DNA of 51,306 bases, taken from the NCBI RefSeq assembly GCF_028689305.1, contig NZ_JAQTWM010000016.1, forward strand, positions 1-51,306, given 5' to 3'. Source of the stretch: Rhodoferax sp. (GTDB lineage Bacteria; Pseudomonadota; Gammaproteobacteria; Burkholderiales; Burkholderiaceae_C). Below, piece after piece: positions 17,384 to 25,532 of this stretch (position 1 is its first letter; every line of letters begins with the position of its first letter). The notes under the pieces were generated by a model. The model saw nothing but the letters and a program-made list of their open reading frames with translations. It was not told the origin of the DNA and searched no databases. The position numbers and the translations under genes are program-made.

Positions 17384-18705
17384 GCCACGCGCAGCACGGT
17401 TCTCATGCCGGAGCCCAGGTCCGGCTCGGTTGTATTGCCGACGACTTCACCGGCGCCACCGACCTGGCCAACAACCTGGTGCGCGCAGGCATGCGCGTGG
17501 TGCAGGTCATCGGGGTGCCCAGCCAGCCGCTGGCGGTGGCCGCCGACGCCGTGGTGGTGGCGCTGAAATCACGCACCGTGCCAGCGCCCGAGGCGGTGGC
17601 GCAGTCGCTGGCGGCCTTGCACTGGCTGCGGGCGCAGGGTGCGGGCCAGATTTATTTCAAATACTGCTCCACCTTTGATTCCACCGCGCAGGGCAACATC
17701 GGTCCGGTGGCCGAGGCGCTGCTGGACGCCCTGGCCGATGTGCCGGGCGGCGACTTCACCATCGCCACCCCGGCGTTCCCGGACAACCAGCGCACCGTGT
17801 TCAAGGGCCATCTGTTTGTCGGCGACATGCTGCTCAACGAGAGCGGCATGCAGCACCACCCGCTCACCCCGATGCAGGACGCCAATCTGGTGCGGGTGTT
17901 GCAGGCCCAGTGCCAGCGCCAGGTCGGGCTGATCGACTACCAGGTGGTGGCGCAGGGTGAGGCGGCCATTCGGGCCCGCATCGCCGCCTTGCGCGCCCAG
18001 GGCGTCGGGCTGGCGGTGGTGGACGCCATCAGCAACGCTGACCTGCTGCGCCTGGGGCCGGCGCTCAAAGACCTGCCGCTGGTGACCGCCGGTTCCGGTG
18101 TGGCCATTGGCCTGCCGGCCAACTTTGGCATCACCCCGTCGGACCAGGCCAGCGCCTTGCCCGCGCCCAGCGGCTGGCAGGCGGTGGTGTCGGGCAGCTG
18201 TTCCCAGGCCACCAATCGGCAGGTGGCGGCCTTCATCCAGAGCGGCCGCCCGGCGCTGGCCCTGGACCCGCTGCACATTGCCGCCCGGCAGGCCGCCGGG
18301 GCGGATGTGGTGGCCGACGCCATGGCCTGGGCCGAACCCCTGCTGGGCCAGGGGCCGGTGCTGATCTATTCCTCAGCCGACCCGGCGGCGGTGAAGGCGG
18401 TGCAGGGGCAGCTGGGGGTGGCGGCCGCTGGTGCGCTGGTCGAAACCACCCTGGCCGCCATCAGCCGGGCGCTGGTGCAGCGCGGTGTGCGCCAGCTGGT
18501 GGTGGCCGGTGGCGAAACCAGCGGCGCCTGCGTGCAGGCGCTGGGCATCCGCCAGATGCAGATCGGGCCGCAGATTGACCCCGGCGTGCCCTGGTGTTTT
18601 GCCCAGACCGACGCCGCGCCAGCGGCAGGCCTGCACCTGGCGCTGAAGTCCGGCAACTTCGGCACCGACGACTTTTTTATCAAAGCGCTGGCGAGGCTGG
18701 CATGA
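17380..18705 (+). CDS. otnK: 3-oxo-tetronate kinase (DUF1537 family)
   Basis: This 441-residue protein has the DUF1537 pattern: an N-terminal substrate domain starting GCIADDFTGATDLANNLVRAGM (about 18-39), KYCSTFDSTAQGNIG near 96-110 and TPAFPDNQRTVFKGHLFV near 131, then a C-terminal nucleotide domain with VVAGGETSGACVQALGI near 376-392 and the final KSGNFG near 424. OtnK phosphorylates 3-oxo-tetronate at O4 with ATP, feeding the decarboxylase OtnC encoded next. Overlaps of four bases on both sides show tight coupling. Confidence 0.9.
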   Translation: MSHAQHGSHAGAQVRLGCIADDFTGATDLANNLVRAGMRVVQVIGVPSQPLAVAADAVVVALKSRTVPAPEAVAQSLAALHWLRAQGAGQIYFKYCSTFDSTAQGNIGPVAEALLDALADVPGGDFTIATPAFPDNQRTVFKGHLFVGDMLLNESGMQHHPLTPMQDANLVRVLQAQCQRQVGLIDYQVVAQGEAAIRARIAALRAQGVGLAVVDAISNADLLRLGPALKDLPLVTAGSGVAIGLPANFGITPSDQASALPAPSGWQAVVSGSCSQATNRQVAAFIQSGRPALALDPLHIAARQAAGADVVADAMAWAEPLLGQGPVLIYSSADPAAVKAVQGQLGVAAAGALVETTLAAISRALVQRGVRQLVVAGGETSGACVQALGIRQMQIGPQIDPGVPWCFAQTDAAPAAGLHLALKSGNFGTDDFFIKALARLA

Positions 18706-19385
18706 CCGAATCCGAAGCCCGCGAAGAAATCTGCCGCGTGGGCCGCAGCCTGTTTGAGCGGGGTTACGTCCACGCCACGGCCGGCAACATCAGTGTGCGG
18801 CTGGAGGCGTCCGAAGGCGGGGGCTACCTGATCACCCCCACCGACGCCTGCCTGGGTTTCCTGCACCCCGCGCGGCTGGCCCGGCTGGATGACCAGGCGC
18901 AGCAGCTTAGTGGCGATAAAGCTAGTAAAACAATAGCACTCCATGCCCATATCTACCGGGCTAGCGGCCAATTTGATGCCCAAACCCGGTGTGTCATCCA
19001 CACCCACAGCCAACACTGCGTGGCGCTGACGCTGCGTCCGGTTGGCGCCGGGCCGCGTGAACTGCTACCGGCGATCACCCCCTACTTCGTGATGAAAGTC
19101 GGTCATGTGCCGGTGATCCCCTACCACCGCCCCGGTGACCCGGCGGCGGCGGTGCTGGTGGCGCAGACCATCACCCGGTACGGCCAGGCCGGTACCCCGA
19201 TCCGCGCCGTGATGCTCGAACGCCTGGGCCCCAACGTCTGGCACGACTCGCCGACGGCGGCCATGGCCACGCTCGAAGAACTTGAAGAAACCGCCCGGCT
19301 GCTGAGCCAAGGCGCCCACGCGCCCATGCCGCTGACCGACTCCCAAATCGACGAACTGCGCCAGACCTTTGGCGCCCGCTGGTGA
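18702..19385 (+). CDS. otnC: 3-oxo-tetronate 4-phosphate decarboxylase, class II aldolase family
   Basis: This 227-residue class II aldolase-like protein has TAGNISVRL (about 26-34), the phosphate and substrate motif SGDKASKT (about 68-75), and zinc ligands in VIHTHSQH (about 100-107) with a further histidine at about 162 of the C-terminal half. OtnC decarboxylates 3-oxo-tetronate 4-phosphate to dihydroxyacetone phosphate and CO2. ATG 18702 overlaps the otnK stop. Codons across 18909-18955 are AT-rich and include ATA and AGT, unlike the rest of the gene, although they encode conserved residues. Confidence 0.85.
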   Translation: MTESEAREEICRVGRSLFERGYVHATAGNISVRLEASEGGGYLITPTDACLGFLHPARLARLDDQAQQLSGDKASKTIALHAHIYRASGQFDAQTRCVIHTHSQHCVALTLRPVGAGPRELLPAITPYFVMKVGHVPVIPYHRPGDPAAAVLVAQTITRYGQAGTPIRAVMLERLGPNVWHDSPTAAMATLEELEETARLLSQGAHAPMPLTDSQIDELRQTFGARW

Positions 19386-19390
19386 CGCCC

Positions 19391-20191
19391 ATGCCTCAAT
19401 TTGCCGCCAACCTGTCCATGCTGTACCAGGAACACGCCTTCCTGGACCGGTTTGAAGCCGCCGCCCGCGACGGCTTCAAGGCCGTTGAATACCTGTTCCC
19501 CTACGCTTTTGACCGGCATGAGATCGCGGCGCGGCTGCAGGCCCATGGCCTGCAGCAAGCGCTGTTCAACGCCCCGCCCGGTGACTGGGATGCCGGTGAA
19601 CGTGGCCTGGCCTGCCTGCCCGGGCGCGAGGCGCAATTTCGCATCGGTTTTGCCCAGGCGCTGGCCTACGCCGCCACACTGGACTGCCCGCGTATCCATG
19701 TGATGGCCGGCCTGCTGCCCGCGGGCGCCAGTTTTGACGCCTTGTACGCCACCTACGTCGGCAACCTGCGCTGGGCTGCCCAGGAAGCCGCCCGCCAGGG
19801 GGTGACGGTGCTGATCGAGCCGATCAACACCCGCGACATTCCCGGCTTTTACCTCAACCGCCAGGACCAGGCCCATGCCGTGCTGGCGGCGGTGGGCGAG
19901 CCCAACCTGAAGGTGCAGATGGACCTCTACCACTGCCAGATTGTTGAAGGTGACCTGGCGATGAAGCTGCGCCGCTACCTGCCCACCGGCCAGGTCGGCC
20001 ATGTGCAGATTGCGGGTGTGCCGCAGCGCCATGAACCTGACCTGGGCGAGATCAACTACCCCTATCTGTTGGCCCTGCTCGACGAACTGGGTTACAGCGG
20101 CTGGGTCGGCTGTGAATACCGTCCCGCCGACCCGCTGGCCGGTGGCACCTCGGCCGGGCTGGGCTGGCTGACGCCCTGGCTGAAGCGCTGA
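19391..20191 (+). CDS. otnI: 2-oxo-tetronate isomerase, hydroxypyruvate-isomerase family
   Basis: This 266-residue xylose-isomerase-like TIM barrel starts [14 protein letters not shown], typical of OtnI and hydroxypyruvate isomerase. Metal and catalytic residues include the glutamate in [14 protein letters not shown] (about 143-156), DLYHCQ near 180 and the late glutamate in GWVGCEYRP near 242. OtnI converts 2-oxo-tetronate to 3-oxo-tetronate, joining DenD/LtnD to OtnK. ATG 19391 is preferred over a GTG at 19382 that overlaps the otnC stop, because family members begin at this methionine. Confidence 0.85.
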   Translation: MPQFAANLSMLYQEHAFLDRFEAAARDGFKAVEYLFPYAFDRHEIAARLQAHGLQQALFNAPPGDWDAGERGLACLPGREAQFRIGFAQALAYAATLDCPRIHVMAGLLPAGASFDALYATYVGNLRWAAQEAARQGVTVLIEPINTRDIPGFYLNRQDQAHAVLAAVGEPNLKVQMDLYHCQIVEGDLAMKLRRYLPTGQVGHVQIAGVPQRHEPDLGEINYPYLLALLDELGYSGWVGCEYRPADPLAGGTSAGLGWLTPWLKR

Positions 20192-20278
20192 CCGGCCCGG
20201 CCCACCAAGGTCACACCGCCCTAGAATTTGTCCCGTCCATCCCCGCGCCATTTTTGCCCCCACCACAGCGTCACCATC

Positions 20279-21712
20279 ATGCAATTCAACTTCATTGCCA
20301 ACGCGCCACAGACCTCCACTTCCGGCCAGACCCTGGCCGTGCTTGACCCCTCGGATGGGCAAATCTACGACCAGATCCAGCGCAGCCAGGCGGCCGACGT
20401 GGACGAGGCCGTGGCGGCAGCCCGCCAGTGTTTCAACACGGTCTGGGGCAAATTCAGTGCGGCCGAGCGTGGCCGCCTGCTGATGCGGCTGTCGGCCCGG
20501 ATCAGCGACAGCGTGGACGAGCTGACCGCGATCGAGCAGCGTGACTGCGGCAAACCGACCAAACAGGCGCGTGCTGACGCGCTGGCGCTGGCGCGGTATT
20601 TCGAGTTTTATGCCGGCGCCTGTGACAAGCTGCACGGCGACACCATTCCGTACCTGGAGGGTTACAGCGTCTTGACCTGGCGCGAGCCCCACGGCGTCAC
20701 CGGCCACATCATTCCGTGGAATTACCCGATGCAGATTTTTGGCCGCAGTGTCGGCGGCGCGCTGGCGGCGGGCAATGCCTGTGTGGTCAAACCGGCCGAG
20801 GACGCCTGCCTGTCGCTGCTGCGGGTGGCCCAGCTGGCTGCCGAGGTGGGTTTTCCGGCCGGGGCGATCAACATCGTGACCGGGTATGGCCACGAGGTCG
20901 GTGACGCGCTGGCGCGCCACCCCGGCATCGACCACATCAGCTTCACCGGCAGCCCGTCGGTGGGCACCCTGATCCAGCAGGTGGCGGCGCAGCGACATTG
21001 CCCGGTGACGCTGGAGCTGGGCGGCAAGAGCCCGCAGATCGTGTTTGCCGATGCGGACCTGGATGCGGCGGTGCCGGCCATCCTCAACGCCATTGTGCAA
21101 AACGCCGGGCAAACCTGTTCTGCCGGGTCGCGTCTGCTGGTGGCGCAGGCCATTTACGAGCCGCTGCTGGCGCGTCTGGGCCAGGCCTTTGAGCAACTGC
21201 GCGTCGGGCCGGCCAGCATGGACCTGGACCTGGGCCCACTGATCCGCCAGAGCCAGCAGCAGCGGGTGTGGGACTTTCTCAGCGACGCCCAGGTGGCCAA
21301 CATCCCGATGGTGGCGCAGGGCCGGGTGGTGGACGAGGCGCCGCAGGCCGGGTTCTACCAGGCCCCCACGCTGCTGCGCGACGTGCCGCCGCAACACCGG
21401 CTGGCCCAGGAGGAAGTGTTCGGCCCGGTGTTGTGCGCCATGGCGTTTGACGACGAGGACCACGCAGTGGCGCTGGCCAACGCCACCCGGTTCGGGCTGG
21501 TGGCCGGGGTCTGGACCCGCGACGGGGCGCGCCAGTTCCGCATGGCCCGGCGTATCCGCAGCGGCCAGGTGTTCATCAACAACTATGGCGCCGGCGGCGG
21601 CGTGGAACTGCCGTTTGGCGGCGTCAAGTCGTCGGGGTATGGCCGCGAAAAGGGGTTTGAAGCCCTGCACGGTTTCACCACCCTCAAGACCGTGGCGATT
21701 CGCCATGGTTGA
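20279..21712 (+). CDS. NAD(P)-dependent aldehyde dehydrogenase
   Basis: This 477-residue protein belongs to the aldehyde dehydrogenase superfamily. The cofactor block GHIIPWNYPMQIF lies near 143, the general base is E246 in LELGGKSPQ, and the nucleophile is C280 in NAGQTCSAGSR; both are intact. It oxidises an aldehyde to the acid in the cytoplasm. It follows otnI after an 87-base gap, so it may have its own promoter. With the next SDR gene it could oxidise a sugar or polyol to the acid that feeds the tetronate route (inference); resemblance to betaine-aldehyde-type enzymes is general and not decisive. The start is ATG 20279; an upstream in-frame start at 20228 is less likely. Confidence 0.85.
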   Translation: MQFNFIANAPQTSTSGQTLAVLDPSDGQIYDQIQRSQAADVDEAVAAARQCFNTVWGKFSAAERGRLLMRLSARISDSVDELTAIEQRDCGKPTKQARADALALARYFEFYAGACDKLHGDTIPYLEGYSVLTWREPHGVTGHIIPWNYPMQIFGRSVGGALAAGNACVVKPAEDACLSLLRVAQLAAEVGFPAGAINIVTGYGHEVGDALARHPGIDHISFTGSPSVGTLIQQVAAQRHCPVTLELGGKSPQIVFADADLDAAVPAILNAIVQNAGQTCSAGSRLLVAQAIYEPLLARLGQAFEQLRVGPASMDLDLGPLIRQSQQQRVWDFLSDAQVANIPMVAQGRVVDEAPQAGFYQAPTLLRDVPPQHRLAQEEVFGPVLCAMAFDDEDHAVALANATRFGLVAGVWTRDGARQFRMARRIRSGQVFINNYGAGGGVELPFGGVKSSGYGREKGFEALHGFTTLKTVAIRHG

Positions 21713-21730
21713 GGTTTTGCCAGAAAAATT

Positions 21731-21780
21731 GGGCTCCAGCCCGCGTATTTAAACCATATATAGCTCTATAAATCATAGCA
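21731..21780 (+). repeat. dispersed GGCTCCAGCCCGCGT...GCTCTATAAATCATAGC repeat
   Basis: This intergenic AT-rich element lies between the aldehyde dehydrogenase and SDR genes. Its first 15 bases match the repeat inside denD and its tail (TAGCTCTATAAATCATAGC) carries the GCT...AGC inverted core shared with copies at 24625, 30136, 36488 and 47208. Confidence 0.6.
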
Positions 21781-21792
21781 AAAGGAGACCCC

Positions 21793-22554
21793 ATGAGAGT
21801 CAAAGGCAAGTCCATCATCGTCACCGGCGCCGGCCAGGGCATTGGCAAGGGCATCGCCCTGCGGCTGGCCGCTGAAGGCGCCAGTGTGATCGTCAACGAC
21901 ATCAACGCAGCCCTGGGTGAGCAGGTGGTGGCCGAGATCAGCCAGGCCGGCGGGGTGGCATCGTTTTTTGCCGCCGACGTGACCCGCTCGGCCGACGTCA
22001 AGGCGCTGGTGGCGGCGGCGGTGCAGCGTCATGGCCGGCTTGATGTGATGGTCAACAACGCCGGCTGGACCCACCGCAACCGCCCGGCGCTGGAGGTTGA
22101 CGAGGACGAGTTCGACAAGTGTTATGCCGTCAACGTCAAAAGCGTCTACCTGGCCACCGTGCATGCCACGCCGGTGTTTCGGGCGCAGGGCGGCGGCAGC
22201 TTCATCAACATCGCCTCCACCGCCGGGGTGCGCCCGCGCCCGGGCCTGACCTGGTACAACGGCTCCAAGGGCGCGGTGATCACCACCTCCAAATCCCTGG
22301 CCGCTGAACTCGGGCCGGACAACATCCGCGTGAACTGTGTCAACCCGGTGTTCAACCCCGAAACCGGGCTGTCCACCGAGTTCGCCGGTGGCCCGCTGAC
22401 CGAGGAGCGGATGGCCCGCTTTCGCGCCACCATTCCGCTGGGGCGTTTTTCCACCGCGCTGGATGTGGCCAATGCCGTGCTGTACCTGGCCAGTGACGAG
22501 GCCGCGTTCATCAGCGGGGTGTGTATCGAGGTGGACGGCGCCCGCTGCGTTTGA
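21793..22554 (+). CDS. short-chain dehydrogenase/reductase (classical SDR)
   Basis: This 253-residue protein has the cofactor motif TGAGQGIG (about 10-17), NNAG near 87-90 and the catalytic Y155 and K159 (WYNGSKG). The aspartate D36 after the second strand points to NAD rather than NADP. A good AAAGGAG site precedes ATG 21793. Enzymes of this group oxidise secondary alcohols in sugars, polyols or fatty acid intermediates. Position after the aldehyde dehydrogenase suggests a joint role in preparing a C4 sugar or polyol for the tetronate pathway; this is inference. Confidence 0.85.
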   Translation: MRVKGKSIIVTGAGQGIGKGIALRLAAEGASVIVNDINAALGEQVVAEISQAGGVASFFAADVTRSADVKALVAAAVQRHGRLDVMVNNAGWTHRNRPALEVDEDEFDKCYAVNVKSVYLATVHATPVFRAQGGGSFINIASTAGVRPRPGLTWYNGSKGAVITTSKSLAAELGPDNIRVNCVNPVFNPETGLSTEFAGGPLTEERMARFRATIPLGRFSTALDVANAVLYLASDEAAFISGVCIEVDGARCV

Positions 22555-22593
22555 GGTCGATGCCGTTGTCGCTTGCCCCACCGGGTGTTGGCC

Positions 22594-23838
22594 ATGCCTG
22601 AGCACAGTCGGCTCGACTGGGGCATTGTGGCCATCTTTGTGCTGGTCTACCTCGGCATGATCCTGGGCGGCCTGCCGCGCCTGAAGCTCAACCGCCCCGG
22701 GGTGGCACTGCTGGGGGCGATCGCCGTGATCGGCCTGGGCGCCACTACCACCGAAGACGCCGCGCGGGCGGTGGACCTGCCGACCATCCTGCTGCTGTTT
22801 TCCTTCATGGTGGTGTCGGCGCAGATGCGCCTGGGCGGTTTTTACACCGCGGTGACGCAGCGGGTGGCGGCTCTGCCGCTGGGGCGCAGCGGCCTGCTGG
22901 GCGCGCTGATTGCCGTGTCCGGCCTGTTGTCGGCCATTTTTTCCAACGACATCATTTGCCTGGCCATGACGCCGGTGGTGGCGCAACTGTGCCAGCAGCG
23001 TCGGCTCAACCCGGTGCCGTTTCTGCTCGGGTTGGCCTGCGCCGCCAACATCGGCTCGGCCGCGACGCTGATCGGCAACCCGCAGAACATGCTGATTGGC
23101 TCGGTGCTGCAACTGCCTTTTGGCGCCTATGTGCGTCAGGCCTGGCTGCCGGTGGCGCTGAGTCTGCTGTTGTTGTGGGCCTGGCTGGTGTGGGGGCCGC
23201 AGCCTGGCGTGGCAGCCACTGCAGCGGCGGCGCCCGGGCAGCTGCCAGAGGCCGAGCCGCTGCCCACACCGCCGTTTGATGCCTGGCAAACCACCAAGGG
23301 CCTGACCGTGGCCACGGCGCTGCTGCTGGTGTTTCTGTTCACCGACTGGCCGCGTGAGGTGGCGGCGCTGGTGGGCGCCGGGGTGTTGCTGCTGAGCCGG
23401 CGTTTTCATTCCTCCCATGTCATGGGTTTTGTCGACTGGGAGCTGCTGGTGCTGTTCATCGGCCTGTTTGTGGTGAACCATGCGTTTGCCGGCACCGGGC
23501 TGGCAGGACAGGCGGTGGCGGCGCTGGCGGCCCAGGGCGTGCACCTGAACGAGCCCGGGCCGCTGCTGGTGGCCGGGGTCGGCCTGTCCAATCTGGTGTC
23601 CAATGTGCCGGCGGTGATGCTGCTGCTGCCGCATCTGCAGGGCATGTCGGCCGGGGTGATGCTGGCGCTGGTCAGCACCTTTGCCGGTAACCTGCTGCTG
23701 GTGGGCTCGATTGCCAACCTGATCGTGGTGGACCTGGCGCAGAAAAGCGGCGTGGCCATCGACTGGCGCGCCCATGCCCGCGTGGGGCTGCCGGTCACAC
23801 TGCTGACCTTGCTGCTGGTCTGGCTGACGCTGGTCTGA
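22594..23838 (+). CDS. SLC13/ArsB-type anion permease
   Basis: This 414-residue integral membrane protein has about ten hydrophobic helices and two inverted halves. The helix-end motifs SAIFSNDIICLAMTPVV with IGSAATLIGNPQNMLIGS in the first half and GLSNLVSNVPAVMLLLP with GSIANLIVVDLA in the second match the ion transporter superfamily (SLC13, ArsB, NhaD). It probably exports or imports an anion with sodium or protons; the substrate is unknown. ATG 22594 is chosen over an in-frame TTG or GTG start at 22573. It follows the SDR by 39 bases and is probably cotranscribed with it. Confidence 0.8.
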   Translation: MPEHSRLDWGIVAIFVLVYLGMILGGLPRLKLNRPGVALLGAIAVIGLGATTTEDAARAVDLPTILLLFSFMVVSAQMRLGGFYTAVTQRVAALPLGRSGLLGALIAVSGLLSAIFSNDIICLAMTPVVAQLCQQRRLNPVPFLLGLACAANIGSAATLIGNPQNMLIGSVLQLPFGAYVRQAWLPVALSLLLLWAWLVWGPQPGVAATAAAAPGQLPEAEPLPTPPFDAWQTTKGLTVATALLLVFLFTDWPREVAALVGAGVLLLSRRFHSSHVMGFVDWELLVLFIGLFVVNHAFAGTGLAGQAVAALAAQGVHLNEPGPLLVAGVGLSNLVSNVPAVMLLLPHLQGMSAGVMLALVSTFAGNLLLVGSIANLIVVDLAQKSGVAIDWRAHARVGLPVTLLTLLLVWLTLV

Positions 23839-23890
23839 GTGGCCACAACTTTTCGGTCAGCACTTGGTAGGCCGCGACGGCGCAAATTCC

Positions 23891-23912
23891 TATAATCCTT
23901 ACCAACGGTAAG
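23891..23912 (+). promoter_or_regulatory. vapB promoter -10 and adjoining operator palindrome
   Basis: A consensus TATAAT at 23891-23896 is followed at once by CTTACC-AAC-GGTAAG (23898-23912), a perfect 6-base inverted repeat. It is 14 bases ahead of the antitoxin start, the usual position for the operator bound by a VapB/VapC complex. An AAGGAG ribosome site follows at 23915-23920. Confidence 0.7.
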
Positions 23913-23926
23913 AAAAGGAGTTTGCC

Positions 23927-24187
23927 ATGACAACCGCCACGATGAGCAGTAAAGGGCAGGTGACTATTCCCTTGGATTTGCGCCAGGCGCTGGGTTTGCA
24001 TGCCGGAGTGCGGCTGGATTTTGTGCGTGAGGGTGATGTGCTCAAGGTGGTCAAATTGGCAGATGCCACGTCTGCGCTGAAGGGGCGGTTTGCCGGACGG
24101 GTGGCGCTTGCTCCCAGTGTGGCCGACATGGACGAGGCGATTGCGCAGGAGTTGGCATCAAGCCATGCCGCAGGTGCCCACCCATGA
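23927..24187 (+). CDS. vapB: AbrB/SpoVT-type antitoxin (VapB)
   Basis: This 86-residue protein opens with an AbrB-like swapped-hairpin DNA-binding domain (SSKGQVTIPLDLRQALGLHAGVRL, then LKVVKL, to about residue 45). The C-terminal tail with ADMDEAIAQELASSH is the part that would wrap the toxin. It should neutralise the downstream PIN nuclease and repress its own promoter through the palindrome at 23898. Its stop overlaps the toxin start by four bases (ATGA). Confidence 0.85.
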   Translation: MTTATMSSKGQVTIPLDLRQALGLHAGVRLDFVREGDVLKVVKLADATSALKGRFAGRVALAPSVADMDEAIAQELASSHAAGAHP

Positions 24188-24591
24188 TCGGTCTGGACAC
24201 CAATGTGCTGGTGCGCTACTTGGCGCAGGACGACCCTGTCCAGGCCGCCAGGGCCACGCGCCTGATTGAAACCGAGCTGTCGGCGGCGCAGCCCGGTTTC
24301 ATCAGTGTGGCGGTACTGGTGGAGTTGTGCTGGGTGCTCAAGCGCCTGTACGCTGCGACTCGGCAGGAATTGCTGGATACCGTGGCAGATTTGTTGGCGG
24401 GTGTGCAGTTTCATGTGGATCAGCGGGACGTGGTGCAGGCCACGCTGCGCTATTTGCGCGAGAGTCCTGGCAGCAAAGTTGATTTGCCCGATGTATTGAT
24501 TGCGCAGCTGGCCTTGGCCTGCGGTTGTGAGCAGACGGTCACGTTCGATCACAAGGCGGCCCGTGCCGCAGGCATGTCCCTGCTGGCCTGA
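24184..24591 (+). CDS. vapC: PIN-domain ribonuclease toxin (VapC)
   Basis: This 135-residue PIN protein starts IGLDTNVLVRYL, with the first catalytic aspartate D5. The conserved glutamate is in AVLVELCWVL (about 43), and DLPDVLIAQLA (about 101) and VTFDHKAAR (about 122) supply the later acidic residues. VapC toxins cleave RNA, often tRNA or rRNA, when freed from VapB. All four acidic positions look intact, so the toxin is probably active. Confidence 0.87.
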   Translation: MIGLDTNVLVRYLAQDDPVQAARATRLIETELSAAQPGFISVAVLVELCWVLKRLYAATRQELLDTVADLLAGVQFHVDQRDVVQATLRYLRESPGSKVDLPDVLIAQLALACGCEQTVTFDHKAARAAGMSLLA

Positions 24592-24624
24592 GCGTCTCCC
24601 ACCCGGATCGAATCAGCCAACAAA

Positions 24625-24641
24625 GCTATTCAATTTATAGC
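24625..24641 (+). repeat. short GCTAT...ATAGC inverted repeat element
   Basis: GCTATTCAATTTATAGC forms a 5-base inverted repeat in an AT-rich patch just ahead of the thioredoxin-like gene. It resembles the core of the dispersed repeats at 21731, 30136 and 36488. Confidence 0.45.
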
Positions 24642-24660
24642 ATTTGTAAGGGAGTGAACC

Positions 24661-25473
24661 ATGTGGCATGTTTTCCCGTTGGTGGCGCTGGTGCTGGGGC
24701 GGCTGGCCTGGGCGGCGGCGCCGGTGCCGCATCTGGACGCCGCCGGGCAGGAGGCTTACCAGGCCTATCTGGCCGCGCCGGAACACAAGGCCTTTGCTAT
24801 TGCGCCCGGCGGCGCCTGGGGCTGGAAGGCCGAGCTGATGTCGGTGGCGCAGGTCCAGGCCGACGCCCTGGCGGCCTGCCAGGCCAATACCCGGCAGAAA
24901 TGTGTGCTTTACGCCAGGGACCAGCAGCTGGTGTTCAACCCGACGGCCTGGCCGTCCTTGTGGGGGCCGTATGCCAGCGCGGCGCAGGCGGCCAAGGCAC
25001 CGCCGGGGCTGGCGCTGGGTCAGCGTTTTCCCGATCTGTTGTGGGGTGATGGCCAGAGTATCCAGGGCTGGCGCGGCAAGGTGCTGGTGCTGCATTTCTG
25101 GGGCTCCTGGTGCGGGCCGTGCCGGCGTGAGATGCCGCAGTTGCAGCAGCTGCATGACAGCCTGAAGGCCAACAAGGACGTGGCCTTTGTGCTGCTGCAG
25201 GCGCGGGAAAAGTTCGCGGTGTCGGTGCAGTGGGCTCAGGCCCAGGGGCTGGCCTTGCCGCTGTTTGATTCGGGCTTCTCCAGTGCCGCTGACCCAGGGT
25301 TCCGGCTCAAGGGCGGTGGCCGGCTGCCAGACCGTGAGCTGGCCAAGGTGTTCCCCACCACCTATGTGCTGGACAAACATGGGGTGGTGGTGTTTTCCCA
25401 CTTTGGCCCGGTCGAAGACTGGGCCCAATACCGCGACTTTCTCCTGGACGCCGCCCGGCGTTCGGGCCGTTAG
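24661..25473 (+). CDS. exported TlpA/ResA-like thiol-disulfide oxidoreductase
   Basis: This 270-residue protein has a short signal peptide (hydrophobic 5-18, cleavage near AWAAAP). A non-thioredoxin N-terminal part of about 110 residues has two cysteines (ACQANTRQKCVLY). A thioredoxin fold starts at about 120, with the active site C151-G-P-C154 in FWGSWCGPCRREMPQL and the cis-proline region VFPTTYVLD near 235. TlpA/ResA-type proteins reduce or transfer disulfides in the periplasm, often in cytochrome c maturation. The convergent octaheme cytochrome operon makes a link attractive, but there is no direct evidence. The start has an AAGGGAG ribosome site. Confidence 0.82.
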   Translation: MWHVFPLVALVLGRLAWAAAPVPHLDAAGQEAYQAYLAAPEHKAFAIAPGGAWGWKAELMSVAQVQADALAACQANTRQKCVLYARDQQLVFNPTAWPSLWGPYASAAQAAKAPPGLALGQRFPDLLWGDGQSIQGWRGKVLVLHFWGSWCGPCRREMPQLQQLHDSLKANKDVAFVLLQAREKFAVSVQWAQAQGLALPLFDSGFSSAADPGFRLKGGGRLPDRELAKVFPTTYVLDKHGVVVFSHFGPVEDWAQYRDFLLDAARRSGR

Positions 25474-25477
25474 GGTC

Positions 25478-25506
25478 AAAAAAAGGCGCAGCCCGCAGGC
25501 TGCGCC
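25478..25506 (-). terminator. intrinsic terminator of the octaheme cytochrome operon
   Basis: GGCGCAGCC (485-493) and GGCTGCGCC (498-506) form a perfect 9-base stem with a 4-base loop. On the minus strand it is followed by seven T residues (the A run at 25478-25484). It ends the minus-strand cytochrome b operon, 27 bases past its stop. Confidence 0.85.
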
Positions 25507-25532
25507 CTGTCCCGGGAAGGTGGTCTACCGCT

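Noticed and set aside
19121..21706. 861-codon minus-strand frame across otnC, otnI and the aldehyde dehydrogenase gene
   Set aside because: It runs opposite three intact genes and shows no domain pattern; long antisense frames are expected at this GC content.
21766..23775. 669-codon minus-strand frame opposite the SDR and permease genes
   Set aside because: Shadow frame with His/Gln-rich sequence and no ribosome site.
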